From: Mariniphaga sp964559175
GTDB lineage: Bacteria > Bacteroidota > Bacteroidia > Bacteroidales > Prolixibacteraceae
DNA: 64,000 nt
Assembly (NCBI GenBank): GCA_964559175.1
Contig: CAZLGT010000018.1
Location: 1 to 64,000, forward strand
Direction of reading: 5' to 3'
Shown: positions 16,823-26,106 of the stretch, in pieces
Numbering within the stretch: position 1 is the first letter of the stretch
Layout of the letters: every line of letters begins with the position of its first letter
The notes under the pieces: model-generated
What the model saw: the letters and a program-made list of their open reading frames with translations, nothing else
What the model was told of the DNA's origin: nothing
Databases searched by the model: none
Translations under genes and position numbers: made by a program

Positions 16823-17599
16823 TTAATAGTTTGCTTCTATCATTTCGTGCACCTTATCAGAGATTGCGGACATGAGTTCAGTAAAGCTCTTGTTTTGCTT
16901 ACTTAGCAGTACAAACTGTTGATTCACAAGATTCAGTTTCTCAGGCGAGAGCAGAGACAAATCTTGGTAGTTTTCACCCAGCGAAAGACTCTTGAAGTCA
17001 GCGCGACCGCCAAGTAAAACTCCAAATACCAGAAGCGACCGAAGCTGCACCTCTTCCTCTCTGTCTTTTAGACCAGCAATGACCATAGGGCTGACAATGT
17101 TACCGAGTTTGGTCAGCTCTCCGGATATGAACGCATGCATTCGCGGATCATCTTGCCAAAGCGCCCCATGGCCAACCAATGAAGCCTGAAGATCCATTAG
17201 GATGATACCTAAGACTTCGAACTCCCTGGTATTAAAACTACTTCCCACCCGACCAACATCCATACCAACTGCTGTTTGATCATATTCGCCTTCTTCTATC
17301 GCTCCGATCAGAGTTTGCATCGCAGTGAACTGCTGTTCCGCTCCAGAAAGGTTGCCTTCCCTCAGTTCGTCCAATACTTGAGCCGTCCGAAACGAGAAAT
17401 CTTGCTTCATTTCATCCAGCGTCTGGGGCAATTGCGCCTCTGCTGCCTGAGTCAGTGCCACAACCATCACAAAAATCCAAAAGAATTCAATCTTACGCTT
17501 CAACAGAATAAGTGATAAAAATTTGCTTATGGGGGCGTCACCCCCACAGTTAAGGCTCTGATTATTAGCTCCTGTTTTCGATTCATTCATGTTTTTCAT
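16823..17599 (-). CDS. Hypothetical exported protein with unusually long N-terminus
   Basis: A 258-aa protein. A hydrophobic segment (IEFFWIFVMVVALTQAAEA, about residues 37-55) ending in an AEA-Q signal-peptidase-like site is preceded by about 35 polar residues, longer than an ordinary signal peptide. The DNA for residues 18-23 contains a perfect GC-rich hairpin, TGGGGG-CGTCA-CCCCCA (17530-17546). The mature domain is alpha-helical with no recognised family. The extended N-terminus may reflect a repeat insertion. Confidence 0.6.
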   Translation of the reverse strand: MKNMNESKTGANNQSLNCGGDAPISKFLSLILLKRKIEFFWIFVMVVALTQAAEAQLPQTLDEMKQDFSFRTAQVLDELREGNLSGAEQQFTAMQTLIGAIEEGEYDQTAVGMDVGRVGSSFNTREFEVLGIILMDLQASLVGHGALWQDDPRMHAFISGELTKLGNIVSPMVIAGLKDREEEVQLRSLLVFGVLLGGRADFKSLSLGENYQDLSLLSPEKLNLVNQQFVLLSKQNKSFTELMSAISDKVHEMIEANY

Positions 17600-17751
17600 C
17601 TCATTATAATTATATATTTTCTATGGTATTTATCTCATTATTAGTGTTTAACTTAAAGGTATTCGATAGAATACTGACGCATTTCGATGTAACTCGCTTT
17701 ATAATGATCCATTTTTGTGGCAAAATTTTACCATGCTCGTTTCATTTTTCA

Positions 17752-18627
17752 TTACTCCAAATTATCTGACCATGTGATAAATTGGCCAAAGTAATCCTGG
17801 AATTCATCGTTTTCATCACAAGCGTTGCATACAGTATTTATAACAAAACCCGTGGCTGATAATACTTTATTTTCAAACCAATCAAGCCAACCCTGACTTG
17901 AATTGTTCTCATTTTGATTGTCATCTTCAGTTGCTTGATTAGCAAGATTGGTAGCTTCTTCATCACTAAGCGGTAAATGAGGTATCCACGGAATTAATGC
18001 TTGTTGTCTTTGATATGCACTTTGTTCGGACATAAATTTGAAAGGGTCGGAAGTTGTGGCAAAACCTGAAGTGGTTAATAAGGTTGCCCTCCCGGCATCC
18101 ACGTTTAGTAGTAAACCTTTTACAGAATGTTTGTCGAAAGTCCTTGGGTCACTGAGAATAATCAACGGCGAACCTTTCTCTGCAGCAGATTTAATCATGT
18201 TCCCGTTAACCACCATAAATCCGGCAATTTCATTTTGTGGCCGCAGCAATTCAAGTACTTGCTGATCAAGCGAACCTGGACGCACAGAAATCACATCAAA
18301 AGAGAAACTTACACCGATTTTTCCTTTCGCCTGATCTGTCTTTTTACTTAAAAGTTCGATCCATTTTTGAACTTCTCCGGTTGTTTCACGATCAACATCA
18401 TAAAGCACAACTGCAACTCTATGCTGTCCAACAACTTTTAAAGGATTTAAGTGCATGGCAATTGTTAGACAAACCAGAAATGCAGAGATCAAAACCAATA
18501 AGGTTTTCTTTATTAAGAACCCAATGTTAAAGACTGTCCTGGTTTCCACCTGGCAGCCTATTGGCTTGGTAAAAGTTTTTAAAGTATTAGATAATCCAGA
18601 TACCTCTGATAATTCATTAATTTTCAT
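17752..18627 (-). CDS. Hypothetical membrane-anchored protein
   Basis: The inner ATG at 18627 is preferred over 18660 because TTGGAGGAA lies directly upstream, matching the leader of the gene at 16146-16691. The 291-aa product has about 35 N-terminal residues, one membrane segment (TLLVLISAFLVCLTIAM) and a mainly periplasmic domain with a Rossmann-like pattern (HRVAVVLYDVDRETTGEVQKW; SPLIILSDP). The C-terminal tail is acidic with a CNAC pair. No family recognised. Just downstream of its stop lies TTGGAGTAATGAAAAATG, a damaged copy of the same leader, hinting at a duplicated and decayed gene. Confidence 0.6.
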   Translation of the reverse strand: MKINELSEVSGLSNTLKTFTKPIGCQVETRTVFNIGFLIKKTLLVLISAFLVCLTIAMHLNPLKVVGQHRVAVVLYDVDRETTGEVQKWIELLSKKTDQAKGKIGVSFSFDVISVRPGSLDQQVLELLRPQNEIAGFMVVNGNMIKSAAEKGSPLIILSDPRTFDKHSVKGLLLNVDAGRATLLTTSGFATTSDPFKFMSEQSAYQRQQALIPWIPHLPLSDEEATNLANQATEDDNQNENNSSQGWLDWFENKVLSATGFVINTVCNACDENDEFQDYFGQFITWSDNLE

Positions 18628-18690
18628 TTTTTTCCTCCAATTAAATTCCTGTTTGCTCATATTCTTATAATTTATTGGTTGATTTTAAGA

Positions 18691-19464
18691 TTAGGGAGCC
18701 CCCCGCGTAACCTTTATCACCACCGAAAACTGGCCCGAATTGGAGTAATCTCCGGTGAAGGTACAATCGTTTATACCAATGCTTAACGCTCCTTTTTTGC
18801 CACCAATCGTTATTCCTTTTCCCACAAAAAAGATATCGGACCCCACCTTGGCAATTAACCCGGCATGTCCTTCGAGTCCACTAAAATCTCCTCCGACAGG
18901 ATCACCACAATATCCCCAATCAGGGGGGAAATCTTGATAATAGTAATCCCTCGGATACCCTTCCGGATCAACGCAAGAATCGGGATGACCATTTGAGAAG
19001 CAGACCTTTCCGGTAGCTTTAAATTCAATCTTATCGTTGGGTTGTAAAGCGATTCCGGTATTTTTCCAGGGAACATTCCCGGGAATTATCACCACAACCT
19101 GGTCGATTTTTGCTTCAATTTTCACCGGCTCCATAGCTACATTAATGTTTTTGCGGTTTTTCACCGGTTCTTCACGGGTTTTCATACCTGCACCTGAAAA
19201 AACAAGGGTCCCCCGGACATCGGCTCTGATGGTATAATCGCCCCTTGCATCGGTTGTTGCAGATGCATCGGTGCCTTTCACCAATATCTGCGCACGCGGT
19301 ATGGGTTTGCCATCGGTTTTGGAGGTTATCCGGCCGGTAATTTCGATTACCTGCGCCTGAATATTAAGACAAAAGCCGGCAAAAAGAATGAACAGGAAAG
19401 CATGTTTTAACCTGCATTTCGCCTGAAAAACAGATGTTATAAAACTGGTTGGTTGTTTATTCAT
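18691..19464 (-). CDS. Secreted carboxypeptidase-regulatory-like / LecA-like domain protein
   Basis: A 257-aa exported protein: signal peptide with core HAFLFILFAGFCLNIQAQ. A CarboxypepD_reg-like beta-sandwich follows (residues 38-115: ITGRITSKTDGKPIPRAQIL, TTDARGDYTI). The C-terminal domain (125-257) resembles the PA-IL/LecA galactophilic lectin fold: VPWKNTGIALQPNDKIEFKA, then LIAKVGSDIFFVGKG and GALSIGINDCTFTGDYSNS. Carbohydrate binding is plausible but unproven. Sits 21 bp downstream of a lipoprotein gene. Confidence 0.7.
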   Translation of the reverse strand: MNKQPTSFITSVFQAKCRLKHAFLFILFAGFCLNIQAQVIEITGRITSKTDGKPIPRAQILVKGTDASATTDARGDYTIRADVRGTLVFSGAGMKTREEPVKNRKNINVAMEPVKIEAKIDQVVVIIPGNVPWKNTGIALQPNDKIEFKATGKVCFSNGHPDSCVDPEGYPRDYYYQDFPPDWGYCGDPVGGDFSGLEGHAGLIAKVGSDIFFVGKGITIGGKKGALSIGINDCTFTGDYSNSGQFSVVIKVTRGAP

Positions 19465-19485
19465 TTTACATTTTTTTTGATATTA

Positions 19486-19986
19486 TTACTTCTTTTCAAT
19501 AGCCACTGAAACACTGGCACTGCCTTCGGCAGCCATAACAGCAACATTAATATCACCTTTTTCGGCAGACAACATTCCTTCTTCGTTGTTGTGCGAAACC
19601 AGATTACAGGTAAATCCGTTCTTTTTTAGCTCCTTTTGATATTTTGTTAGCACATCACCCGGAACTTTTTCAACCATCATGGTCCACATTTTTCCATCAT
19701 TCATGTCGTGGGATATAACTTGTTCAACACTTCCAAAGCTAAACTCGGGCACTTCTTCAGGAATTTCAGAAGGCCACTTTTTATCATCTGCATTGGACGT
19801 CAACGTGCCATCTTCGGTTTTTATGGTAAAGCTTTCGTTATCAATATTCACATCAACTTCTTCGCCACTGGCTTTTTCCATTATTTTTTCCGCAATTTTT
19901 TCGGCGCGTTTTTCACTGGTGTTACGGCAAGCAAAAGTTACCGTAAACGCCAGCAAGATGATAATCAAAACAAATTTTGTCTTCAT
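19486..19986 (-). CDS. Small lipoprotein of unknown function
   Basis: A 166-aa lipoprotein: signal sequence MKTKFVLIIILLAFTVTFAC with the lipobox at Cys20, then an acidic/lysine helix (SEKRAEKIAEKIMEKASG) and an alpha/beta domain that ends VSVAIEKK. Its start overlaps the stop of the T9SS-sorted protein by 4 bp, so the two are translationally coupled. No family recognised. Confidence 0.75.
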   Translation of the reverse strand: MKTKFVLIIILLAFTVTFACRNTSEKRAEKIAEKIMEKASGEEVDVNIDNESFTIKTEDGTLTSNADDKKWPSEIPEEVPEFSFGSVEQVISHDMNDGKMWTMMVEKVPGDVLTKYQKELKKNGFTCNLVSHNNEEGMLSAEKGDINVAVMAAEGSASVSVAIEKK

Positions 19987-21272
19987 TTTTTAATGATTTT
20001 AAAAGTTTCCGGATTTTCAGGATTGTTTGTCCTTAGGTAATACATACCCGGTTTTAAATCATTTAACTGCAGTTTTGAAACCGGATCATTCAAAATAAAG
20101 TTTTTAAGCGCCTGACCGGTGTTGGAATATATGGTTCCGGCAACGGCTTCGGTTAGGTCGCCAATGCGAATATTTAACTCCGCCCGGAACGGATTGGGAT
20201 AAACCAGAATTTTATCTCCTTTCTTCAGTTCTTCTGCTGCCGTAATTACCTCTTCCGGCTGACCAAAACCCTGAGTAAAAAAGTGCGATGAACCTTCGAG
20301 CGTTTCAATGACTGCTTCTCCAATCGTCCAGCTAAGTGAACCGACGCTTTTCAGATAATATTCACCCGCAGAACCGGAAACATTCAGCCACACTCCTGCC
20401 GGGTCGTAAGGTTCTTCATCGTCATCGCCATTGTCTCCGTTATCATCGCCGCCGCCATTGTCATCACCGCCGCCGTTATCAATGCCACCGCTGGCAAATT
20501 CGGTTTTTGCCGTATAGGATATCGTTCCTCCAACCTCTTCATCAAAAATAAAAACGGACAACACCGAGATTTTAATTCCAGGCACATACCACTGATATTC
20601 TGTTGTTTTAAGGTTCTGTCCTCCAAAGGTTCCGTCGTTATAAATCATACTCGATGTAATGTCCGATTTTACCATCAACGCATTTTCAAATACACCTGCC
20701 GGAGTTTTCACCGTTCCATAGCCAACAGCTTTTGTTTTTTTTACAGCAACATCCTTGTATTCATAAGGAGTGGTTTTATTTGTTGCAGCCCATATTTCAG
20801 ATGAACTGTCAAATTCATTTCCATACGTAAAAGGCAAAAGCAAAACGGTATCCGGATTTACATATTTGCTGTAAGTAACAGCAGATGCATTGGTAAGGGC
20901 AATGGCCATATTTACAACCCGATTATTTTCAACTATTCCAAAATCATAGACTTTGACTCCCCCGGTTTCCTCAGGATCATAAGTCATAACAGCAAAATTG
21001 CTGGCCAAAACAGCCGTCGAGTCGGCAAAGGGCGTTTCAGAAGGAACAACACAAATGCCGGGATCTCCCTCGATAAGCATCCCCGAAACATCGGAATAAT
21101 CCCAGGTAAGGTTTGGACCCTCCGCAGGAATGATATCCTCTTCTGTATTGATAATATTCCGCCAGTATTTGTCGCCTGTTTCAAGGTTCAGCATATTTGT
21201 AATGGTTGGCTGGGCTAATAGAATAACCGGGCCAATCAAAAAAAATAAATTAAAAATCAGTAGTCGTTTCAT
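19983..21272 (-). CDS. T9SS type A sorting-domain protein
   Basis: A 429-aa exported protein with an N-terminal signal peptide (LLIFNLFFLIGPVILLAQ). After the N-terminal beta-rich domain comes an Asp/Gly linker (residues about 267-290, GGGDDNGGG repeats). The C-terminal 80 residues form a Por secretion system sorting domain: KILVYPNPFRAELNIRIGDL, LNDLKPGMYYLRT and FKIIKK. Family knowledge: such domains direct export through the type IX system and surface anchoring. The cargo domain has no recognised family. It lies 10 bp after the FISUMP gene. Confidence 0.85.
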   Translation of the reverse strand: MKRLLIFNLFFLIGPVILLAQPTITNMLNLETGDKYWRNIINTEEDIIPAEGPNLTWDYSDVSGMLIEGDPGICVVPSETPFADSTAVLASNFAVMTYDPEETGGVKVYDFGIVENNRVVNMAIALTNASAVTYSKYVNPDTVLLLPFTYGNEFDSSSEIWAATNKTTPYEYKDVAVKKTKAVGYGTVKTPAGVFENALMVKSDITSSMIYNDGTFGGQNLKTTEYQWYVPGIKISVLSVFIFDEEVGGTISYTAKTEFASGGIDNGGGDDNGGGDDNGDNGDDDEEPYDPAGVWLNVSGSAGEYYLKSVGSLSWTIGEAVIETLEGSSHFFTQGFGQPEEVITAAEELKKGDKILVYPNPFRAELNIRIGDLTEAVAGTIYSNTGQALKNFILNDPVSKLQLNDLKPGMYYLRTNNPENPETFKIIKK

Positions 21273-21282
21273 AACTATTGGT

Positions 21283-22374
21283 TTAGTCTTTTACACATCT
21301 TACTGAAATGCCATTGGTTTTGATGGTTCCGGCATTGGTTGTTACAACTCCTGAATCATAAAACTTAAACCACATAGCCTGTTCATCGTTGCTGCTTAAT
21401 TCAGTTGTTGACCAGAAATAGGTTTGTACTTTCATGTTCTGAAAAGCAGGATCGCCACCCACAATATGCATCATCCCGGATCCACGTGCAGAAAAGCCGG
21501 TTTCGTTATTTCCATTATCGGTTTCCCAGTAAGAAGTGCCCGTTGCTTTTAACTTTTGTCCAATTAGGCCACCACCAACTTCATAATAAGTGCTGACATA
21601 ATTTTTCAGGGTTTCCCATTCCGAAATACTTGGCAGATGATAGCCTGTGGGACAAACACCCTGAATTCCGCTTGGGGAGTTGTTGTTGGGAGAAGCTCCG
21701 CGCATAGCGGCCTGCCACGTGTAAAGTTTTCCATAACTTGCACTGATAGAAGCGTTGTTATCGTAATCGAAAACCCCGCTAATAGTGTTGCCATCAGCAT
21801 AATGTGTCGATTTCAAATTTTCGGCCAGCCACGTTTGGGTTCCAATGGTAACTGTTCCATATACATTTCCATCATAATCGGTTACGGTATTATCGGTACT
21901 TCCGCCACCTCCCGACGGCAGGTAAATCGCCTGGTCTCCGATATAAAGCGTGTCGTTTGAATAGTTTACATAAATGGAACCTGCGTGTAGCGCATACGGA
22001 ACCGAAACCATTTCAGCGGTTCCCATTTCGGTAAAATTATCGCCTTCGCTTAAATCGAGAAAGGTTTTCAGGAACATTTTTCCGGCGCCCCAGTTTATCG
22101 TTTCAAAATCTCCGGACAAAACAGAACCTTTGCCGATGTGCAGGTTCACAATTCCAAACTGGTTGGTTGTTTTTACATGTTTCTCGGAATAAACTTCCTG
22201 TCCCGTTGCCGAATTCAAATGAATGGAAAACTTCAGGCTTACAGCCTGATCTTTGACCAACTGGCCCGAACTGTTGCGAACAACAGTCTGATAATTAATA
22301 CTCTGTGGCACCTGTGCCACCAACTGGCTGATGATAAAAGCCAATCCAAAACCAACTAAGAAAAATTTTTTCAT
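21283..22374 (-). CDS. FISUMP-domain secreted protein
   Basis: A 363-aa protein with signal peptide (FFLVGFGLAFIISQLVAQ). An N-terminal beta-domain common before FISUMP repeats follows: VPQSINYQTVVRNSSGQLV, then VSLKFSIHLNSATGQEVYSE. The C-terminal half is the FISUMP domain: VTDYDGNVYGTVTIGTQTWL, AENLKSTHYADG, GVCPTGYHLPSISEWETL, YFWSTTE and GISVRCVKD. Presumed surface protein, probably in the same operon as the T9SS cargo downstream of it. Confidence 0.88.
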   Translation of the reverse strand: MKKFFLVGFGLAFIISQLVAQVPQSINYQTVVRNSSGQLVKDQAVSLKFSIHLNSATGQEVYSEKHVKTTNQFGIVNLHIGKGSVLSGDFETINWGAGKMFLKTFLDLSEGDNFTEMGTAEMVSVPYALHAGSIYVNYSNDTLYIGDQAIYLPSGGGGSTDNTVTDYDGNVYGTVTIGTQTWLAENLKSTHYADGNTISGVFDYDNNASISASYGKLYTWQAAMRGASPNNNSPSGIQGVCPTGYHLPSISEWETLKNYVSTYYEVGGGLIGQKLKATGTSYWETDNGNNETGFSARGSGMMHIVGGDPAFQNMKVQTYFWSTTELSSNDEQAMWFKFYDSGVVTTNAGTIKTNGISVRCVKD

Positions 22375-22392
22375 GTTACTACAATTTTAAGG

Positions 22393-22548
22393 TTATTGAT
22401 TTTTGTTTTTATTGTCAGAATTTTGTTCATCATTTCTGATTTTTAGCTTTCTGATGATTTTTTGTAAGGCCTTATTCTGGGTTTCGAGCTTTTCAAAAAG
22501 TTCCTCATCTTCACTCACCTTTTTTATTTTTTTTCTTTTCCTGCTCAT
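22393..22548 (-). CDS. Small charged coiled-coil protein
   Basis: A 51-aa reading frame from the ATG at 22548 (MSRKRKKIKKVSEDEEL), extremely rich in Lys/Glu/Asn, with a leucine-heptad stretch LFEKLETQNKALQKIIRKL. It lies 18 bp upstream of the FISUMP gene in the same direction. No family recognised; it may be a real small gene or chance coding. Confidence 0.4.
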   Translation of the reverse strand: MSRKRKKIKKVSEDEELFEKLETQNKALQKIIRKLKIRNDEQNSDNKNKNQ

Positions 22549-22661
22549 CGCTCTTATTTCGACAAACAAGTTTAAGGTAAGCTGATGAAACCGGCTCAAT
22601 AAAAAGGGTTACAAAGGGTTTCAGGGGAGGTTACAAAAAGTTGCAGATAAAAATTAAGGTA

Positions 22662-24443
22662 CTAAAGTTTCAACAAAAATGCCACCAGATTGTCGGTTTC
22701 GCCAATGTTGAGCTTTTGCCGCAACCGGTGCCTGGTGGTTTTTATGGAACTTTCAGATTTAAAAGAGATGGCAGCTATTTCTTTAGTGGAAAGATTCAGT
22801 TTCAGCAAGGCTGCAATTTTAATTTCAGTTGCCGAAAGATTGGGACATATTTCGAATAATTTTTCATAAAACCGGTTATGTACATTACTGAAGGCCAGGT
22901 CGAATTCTTCCCAGATGTTGTTATGAGTCGCCAATTGAATATCTTGCAAAATTCCTTTTATTTGTTTCTTTTCGGTATGTGAGTCCGATGGGAATTCATT
23001 CATTTTTACGCTGATGTTTTTGAGAGTTTCATTAAGCTGGATTAATGCCAGCGCGCGGCTGGCCAGCTCCTTATTTTTTAACTCGAGGTCGTTTTCAAGC
23101 ATCTTATTGTCTTTTTCAAACATTTGGTTTTCCAAAGCGGTAAGATGATTTTTCTTTTCAAGAATTTCCTGCTTTTGCCGCAGGTTCTTGTTTTTCAGTC
23201 TTAAAAAAAGCACCAACCCAAAAGTTGAAAGAAGAATAATTCCGGCAAATGCAATGAGAATATAAACCTGAAGTGTTTTGGCCCGATTTCGCTGATTGAG
23301 AAGCAGAATATCTTTTTCGTTGGCTGACAGTTGGGCCTGGTATTCAATTTCTGCAATTCGTTTGGCGCTGTTTTTCGATTCCAGTTCTGTTTTTAAGGCG
23401 TGGTAAGTTTCAAATAATTCCAGCGCTTTTGAATAACTACCTGTAGATTTATATGCTTTGAAAAGCTGATAAAGTGCCTCGGCTTGTAACGACTGGCTGT
23501 TAATTTGTGTGGCAAGGGAATATGCTTCCTCACCAAATTCAATAGCCGAATCAAAATTTTCCGATTCCCGGTAAATCATACCTTTCCGGGAAAGCACCAT
23601 CGCCTGTCCGTATTTTTCGTCGAGTTTCTCAAAAATATTCAATGATTTATCCAGTCTGGCAATGGCATCGGTATATTCCCCGAGTTTTGACTGCACTTCA
23701 GCAATTTGGTAAAGAGAAAGTGCAATTCTTCGCATGTCGCCCCCCTCAAGAAACAAATCGTATGCCCGCGAAAAGAACTGCATAGCAACGTCAAGGCTAT
23801 CCTGCTCCATTTTCAAACAGCCTTTGTTTATAAAAATCATCCCAAGTGATTTTTTTCCAGAAGTTTTTTGATTGAAATCATACGCCAGATTAAAATACCG
23901 TTCAGCCAATTCGTTCTCGCTCTGGTCCATGTGAATTTTTCCGATGGCGTTGTAACAAACAGACATACCGGAAAAATCGGAAAGTTTTTCGTAAACCGAA
24001 ATGGCTTTCATGTTCATTTCAATGGCTAACTCATGGTACCCGAGGTAAGTGTTTACCAATGCTTTTTGCGAATAATAAATACCCAAATCAGGCGTAAAAA
24101 TATCGGGAGAGAGAATCCTCCCCAGAGAATCGAGGTATGTAAGGGCGTCCTCGTAACGGTCATCATAATAAGCAATTTGGGCTTTTATCAGGAGGTATTT
24201 TTGATCACCCTGCGCATACTCAATTTCATCTAAAATTTCTTTCCCCTTTTCAGCATACAGTAACGCAATTTCGTTATTGATGCTGATGTTTGAAGCTGAT
24301 AACGAAAAAAGAGAATCGATGATTTGAGCAGATTTTTTTTCTTTTTCATGAAAACCGGTATCTACTGCCTGTGAAGGAAAACATACAGACAAAACCAATA
24401 AAACTATAAAAACGAACCGGACAAATGGTTTTTCTTTAGACAT
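22662..24443 (-). CDS. TPR-containing membrane sensor with LuxR-type HTH
   Basis: A 593-aa protein: N-terminal signal/anchor (FVFIVLLVLSVCFPSQA), a periplasmic stretch of tetratricopeptide repeats (about 80-350, e.g. CYNAIGKIHMDQSENELAER), one membrane helix (VYILIAFAGIILLSTFGLVL), a coiled coil and a C-terminal LuxR-like helix-turn-helix (LSATEIKIAALLKLNLSTKEIA). This layout is typical of Bacteroidota membrane-bound regulators. It is upstream of the secreted-protein run in the same direction and may control it (inference from position). Confidence 0.85.
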   Translation of the reverse strand: MSKEKPFVRFVFIVLLVLSVCFPSQAVDTGFHEKEKKSAQIIDSLFSLSASNISINNEIALLYAEKGKEILDEIEYAQGDQKYLLIKAQIAYYDDRYEDALTYLDSLGRILSPDIFTPDLGIYYSQKALVNTYLGYHELAIEMNMKAISVYEKLSDFSGMSVCYNAIGKIHMDQSENELAERYFNLAYDFNQKTSGKKSLGMIFINKGCLKMEQDSLDVAMQFFSRAYDLFLEGGDMRRIALSLYQIAEVQSKLGEYTDAIARLDKSLNIFEKLDEKYGQAMVLSRKGMIYRESENFDSAIEFGEEAYSLATQINSQSLQAEALYQLFKAYKSTGSYSKALELFETYHALKTELESKNSAKRIAEIEYQAQLSANEKDILLLNQRNRAKTLQVYILIAFAGIILLSTFGLVLFLRLKNKNLRQKQEILEKKNHLTALENQMFEKDNKMLENDLELKNKELASRALALIQLNETLKNISVKMNEFPSDSHTEKKQIKGILQDIQLATHNNIWEEFDLAFSNVHNRFYEKLFEICPNLSATEIKIAALLKLNLSTKEIAAISFKSESSIKTTRHRLRQKLNIGETDNLVAFLLKL

Positions 24444-24527
24444 CAGGTTGTTGAATTTTTTTACAATTTATAACAACCTGAGTTAATAATCAAATAAAAT
24501 ATACTTTTTGATAAAATCCGGCAGTAA

Positions 24528-24734
24528 CTAAAGCGTTTGCCAGCGCGTGGTACTTTTATAATCGCTTACATATTCTTCCACAGGAATGGTTTTCTCTTCT
24601 ACTTCGTTTTCGGAGAGAATGTCCATTCCAAACATTTTTTCGCAATCCTGAGAAATGTCAGTTTTTGACAAATTAAAGAAATTTTTCTTTATATAACTTT
24701 CCAAACAGATGAACATTTTTTTTATTGTTTTCAT
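24528..24734 (-). CDS. Small hypothetical protein
   Basis: A 68-aa open frame between the TPR regulator and rex (19 bp after rex). Basic N-terminus (MKTIKKMFICLESYIKKN) and acidic C-terminal half. No family recognised; coding status is supported only by its position and same-strand spacing. Confidence 0.4.
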   Translation of the reverse strand: MKTIKKMFICLESYIKKNFFNLSKTDISQDCEKMFGMDILSENEVEEKTIPVEEYVSDYKSTTRWQTL

Positions 24735-24753
24735 TTCCTTTTGTTTTTAATGG

Positions 24754-25440
24754 TTAAAAATTTGCATCGTTTAGCCGCCGCAATAACACGGCAGCATAAG
24801 AACTCATCGAGGTACTTTGAACTATAATTTCTTTGGGTAGATTTAATTTGGCCGAGGTAAAATTCCAGATGGCTTTAATGCCACAATTCACAAGGTCTTC
24901 GGCCACTTCCTGAGCTACATGGTTCGGCGTGGTAAGAATACCTATTTTTACATTTACCCGGCCCGACAGGTGGAACAACTTGTTGTATTCCAGAACATGG
25001 ATTCCACCGATGGTCTGGCCAATTTTATTTTCATCCACATCGAAAGCAGCCAGTATTTTCAATCCCAGCGACTGGTGTTCCTGGTATGCCATCAGTGCCG
25101 AACCAAGGTTTCCGGCTCCTACCAGAAAAGCTTCGTTTACTTTGTTAAAACCAAGGAAATCTTCAAGGGCGTGAATCAGTTCGTAGGTGTTGTATCCCAC
25201 CCGCGGTTTTCCTTTTATTCCGGTAACACCTATATCTTTTACTACCTGTGTTGGATCAAGGTCAAGCTCTTTTCCAATTGTAGGCGCCGAAATATTTATA
25301 ACTCCCTCCTCTTTCACCTTTTCAAGGTAATACAAATAACCGGGCAGCCTTTTGAGCGTTGGCTCCGGTGCCTGTTTTTTTGTTTTGTATTTCCTTGCTT
25401 CTTTCATTTCAAGTGGATATAATTTTTCATTTAAATCCAC
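24754..25440 (-). CDS. rex: Redox-sensing transcriptional repressor Rex
   Basis: A 228-aa Rex protein. The N-terminal winged helix (about 25-90) shows TLKRLPGYLYYLEKVKEEG, ISAPTIGKELDLDPTQVVKD and GKPRVGYNTYELI. The C-terminal Rossmann domain has the NAD(H)-binding motif FLVGAGNLGSALMAY, and residues such as IGILTTPNHVAQEVA. Family knowledge: DNA binding is released by high NADH/NAD ratio, controlling fermentation and respiration genes. The start could also be Met12. No convincing full Rex box was found upstream. Confidence 0.95.
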   Translation of the reverse strand: MDLNEKLYPLEMKEARKYKTKKQAPEPTLKRLPGYLYYLEKVKEEGVINISAPTIGKELDLDPTQVVKDIGVTGIKGKPRVGYNTYELIHALEDFLGFNKVNEAFLVGAGNLGSALMAYQEHQSLGLKILAAFDVDENKIGQTIGGIHVLEYNKLFHLSGRVNVKIGILTTPNHVAQEVAEDLVNCGIKAIWNFTSAKLNLPKEIIVQSTSMSSYAAVLLRRLNDANF

Positions 25441-25522
25441 TTCAAAAGTAGAAACAATTCATTTAAAGAAAATATTCTTTATTAGAATTGTGTATTTGTT
25501 AACCGAAATTTAAAGTTGAAGA

Positions 25523-26065
25523 CTATTTTTTCTGATCCACCCAAATCAATTTGTCGGTATCGTAGCCTCTTTCCCTGGCTTTTTCCTGAATGTAATCCAG
25601 GGTTTCCTGTTCAAGCTGTGGTGTGCGGCTTAAAATCCAGAGGTATTTATCGGAAGAACTGCCGATTAAAGTCCACTGGTAATCTTCATCAAGCTCAAGA
25701 ATAAAATAATCGGCATAAAAAATCCAGAAAAATGCAACCTTTAGTTTGCCGGGGTCTTTGTCTGGCCGGGGCTGTTTTGCTTTACCAACAGCTTCACTGT
25801 ATTTCCCGTCGAGGCTGTTTTTGTAGCCGGCATTTACAACCTTAATTTTTCCATCTTCGCGGTAAGAGTAAGTAGCAGTTACCCCAACCAGGTCGCGCTC
25901 AAATGAATGATCATACCGCGCAATTTCATACCACTTTCCCAGGTACCTGTCAAGATCGAGTTCGTTAATTGTAGAAGTATTCACTGTAGTTTGTGTTGTT
26001 TTGCATCCTGTATTAAATCCTGAAAACGCTGTAATAACAGCCAAAATAACCCAAAAATTTTTCAT
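25523..26065 (-). CDS. Lipocalin family lipoprotein (Blc-like)
   Basis: Start chosen at 26065, giving MKNFWVILAVITAFSGFNTGC with the lipobox Cys at about residue 21. The 180-aa protein has the bacterial lipocalin hallmarks: LDRYLGKWYEIARYDHSFER (GxW motif), VTATYSYREDGKIKVVN, YFILELDEDYQWTLIGSSSD and ILSRTP. Family knowledge: Blc-type lipocalins bind lipids at the outer membrane. It is 41 bp downstream of the epimerase gene. Confidence 0.92.
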   Translation of the reverse strand: MKNFWVILAVITAFSGFNTGCKTTQTTVNTSTINELDLDRYLGKWYEIARYDHSFERDLVGVTATYSYREDGKIKVVNAGYKNSLDGKYSEAVGKAKQPRPDKDPGKLKVAFFWIFYADYFILELDEDYQWTLIGSSSDKYLWILSRTPQLEQETLDYIQEKARERGYDTDKLIWVDQKK

Positions 26066-26106
26066 TTTATGCCTTTTTTCAATTTTTCCTGAAGATTTTT
26101 GCTGTT

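Noticed and set aside
25497..25514. Possible Rex box upstream of rex (TTGTTAA half-site)
   Set aside because: The second half-site does not match, so it is not a supported operator.
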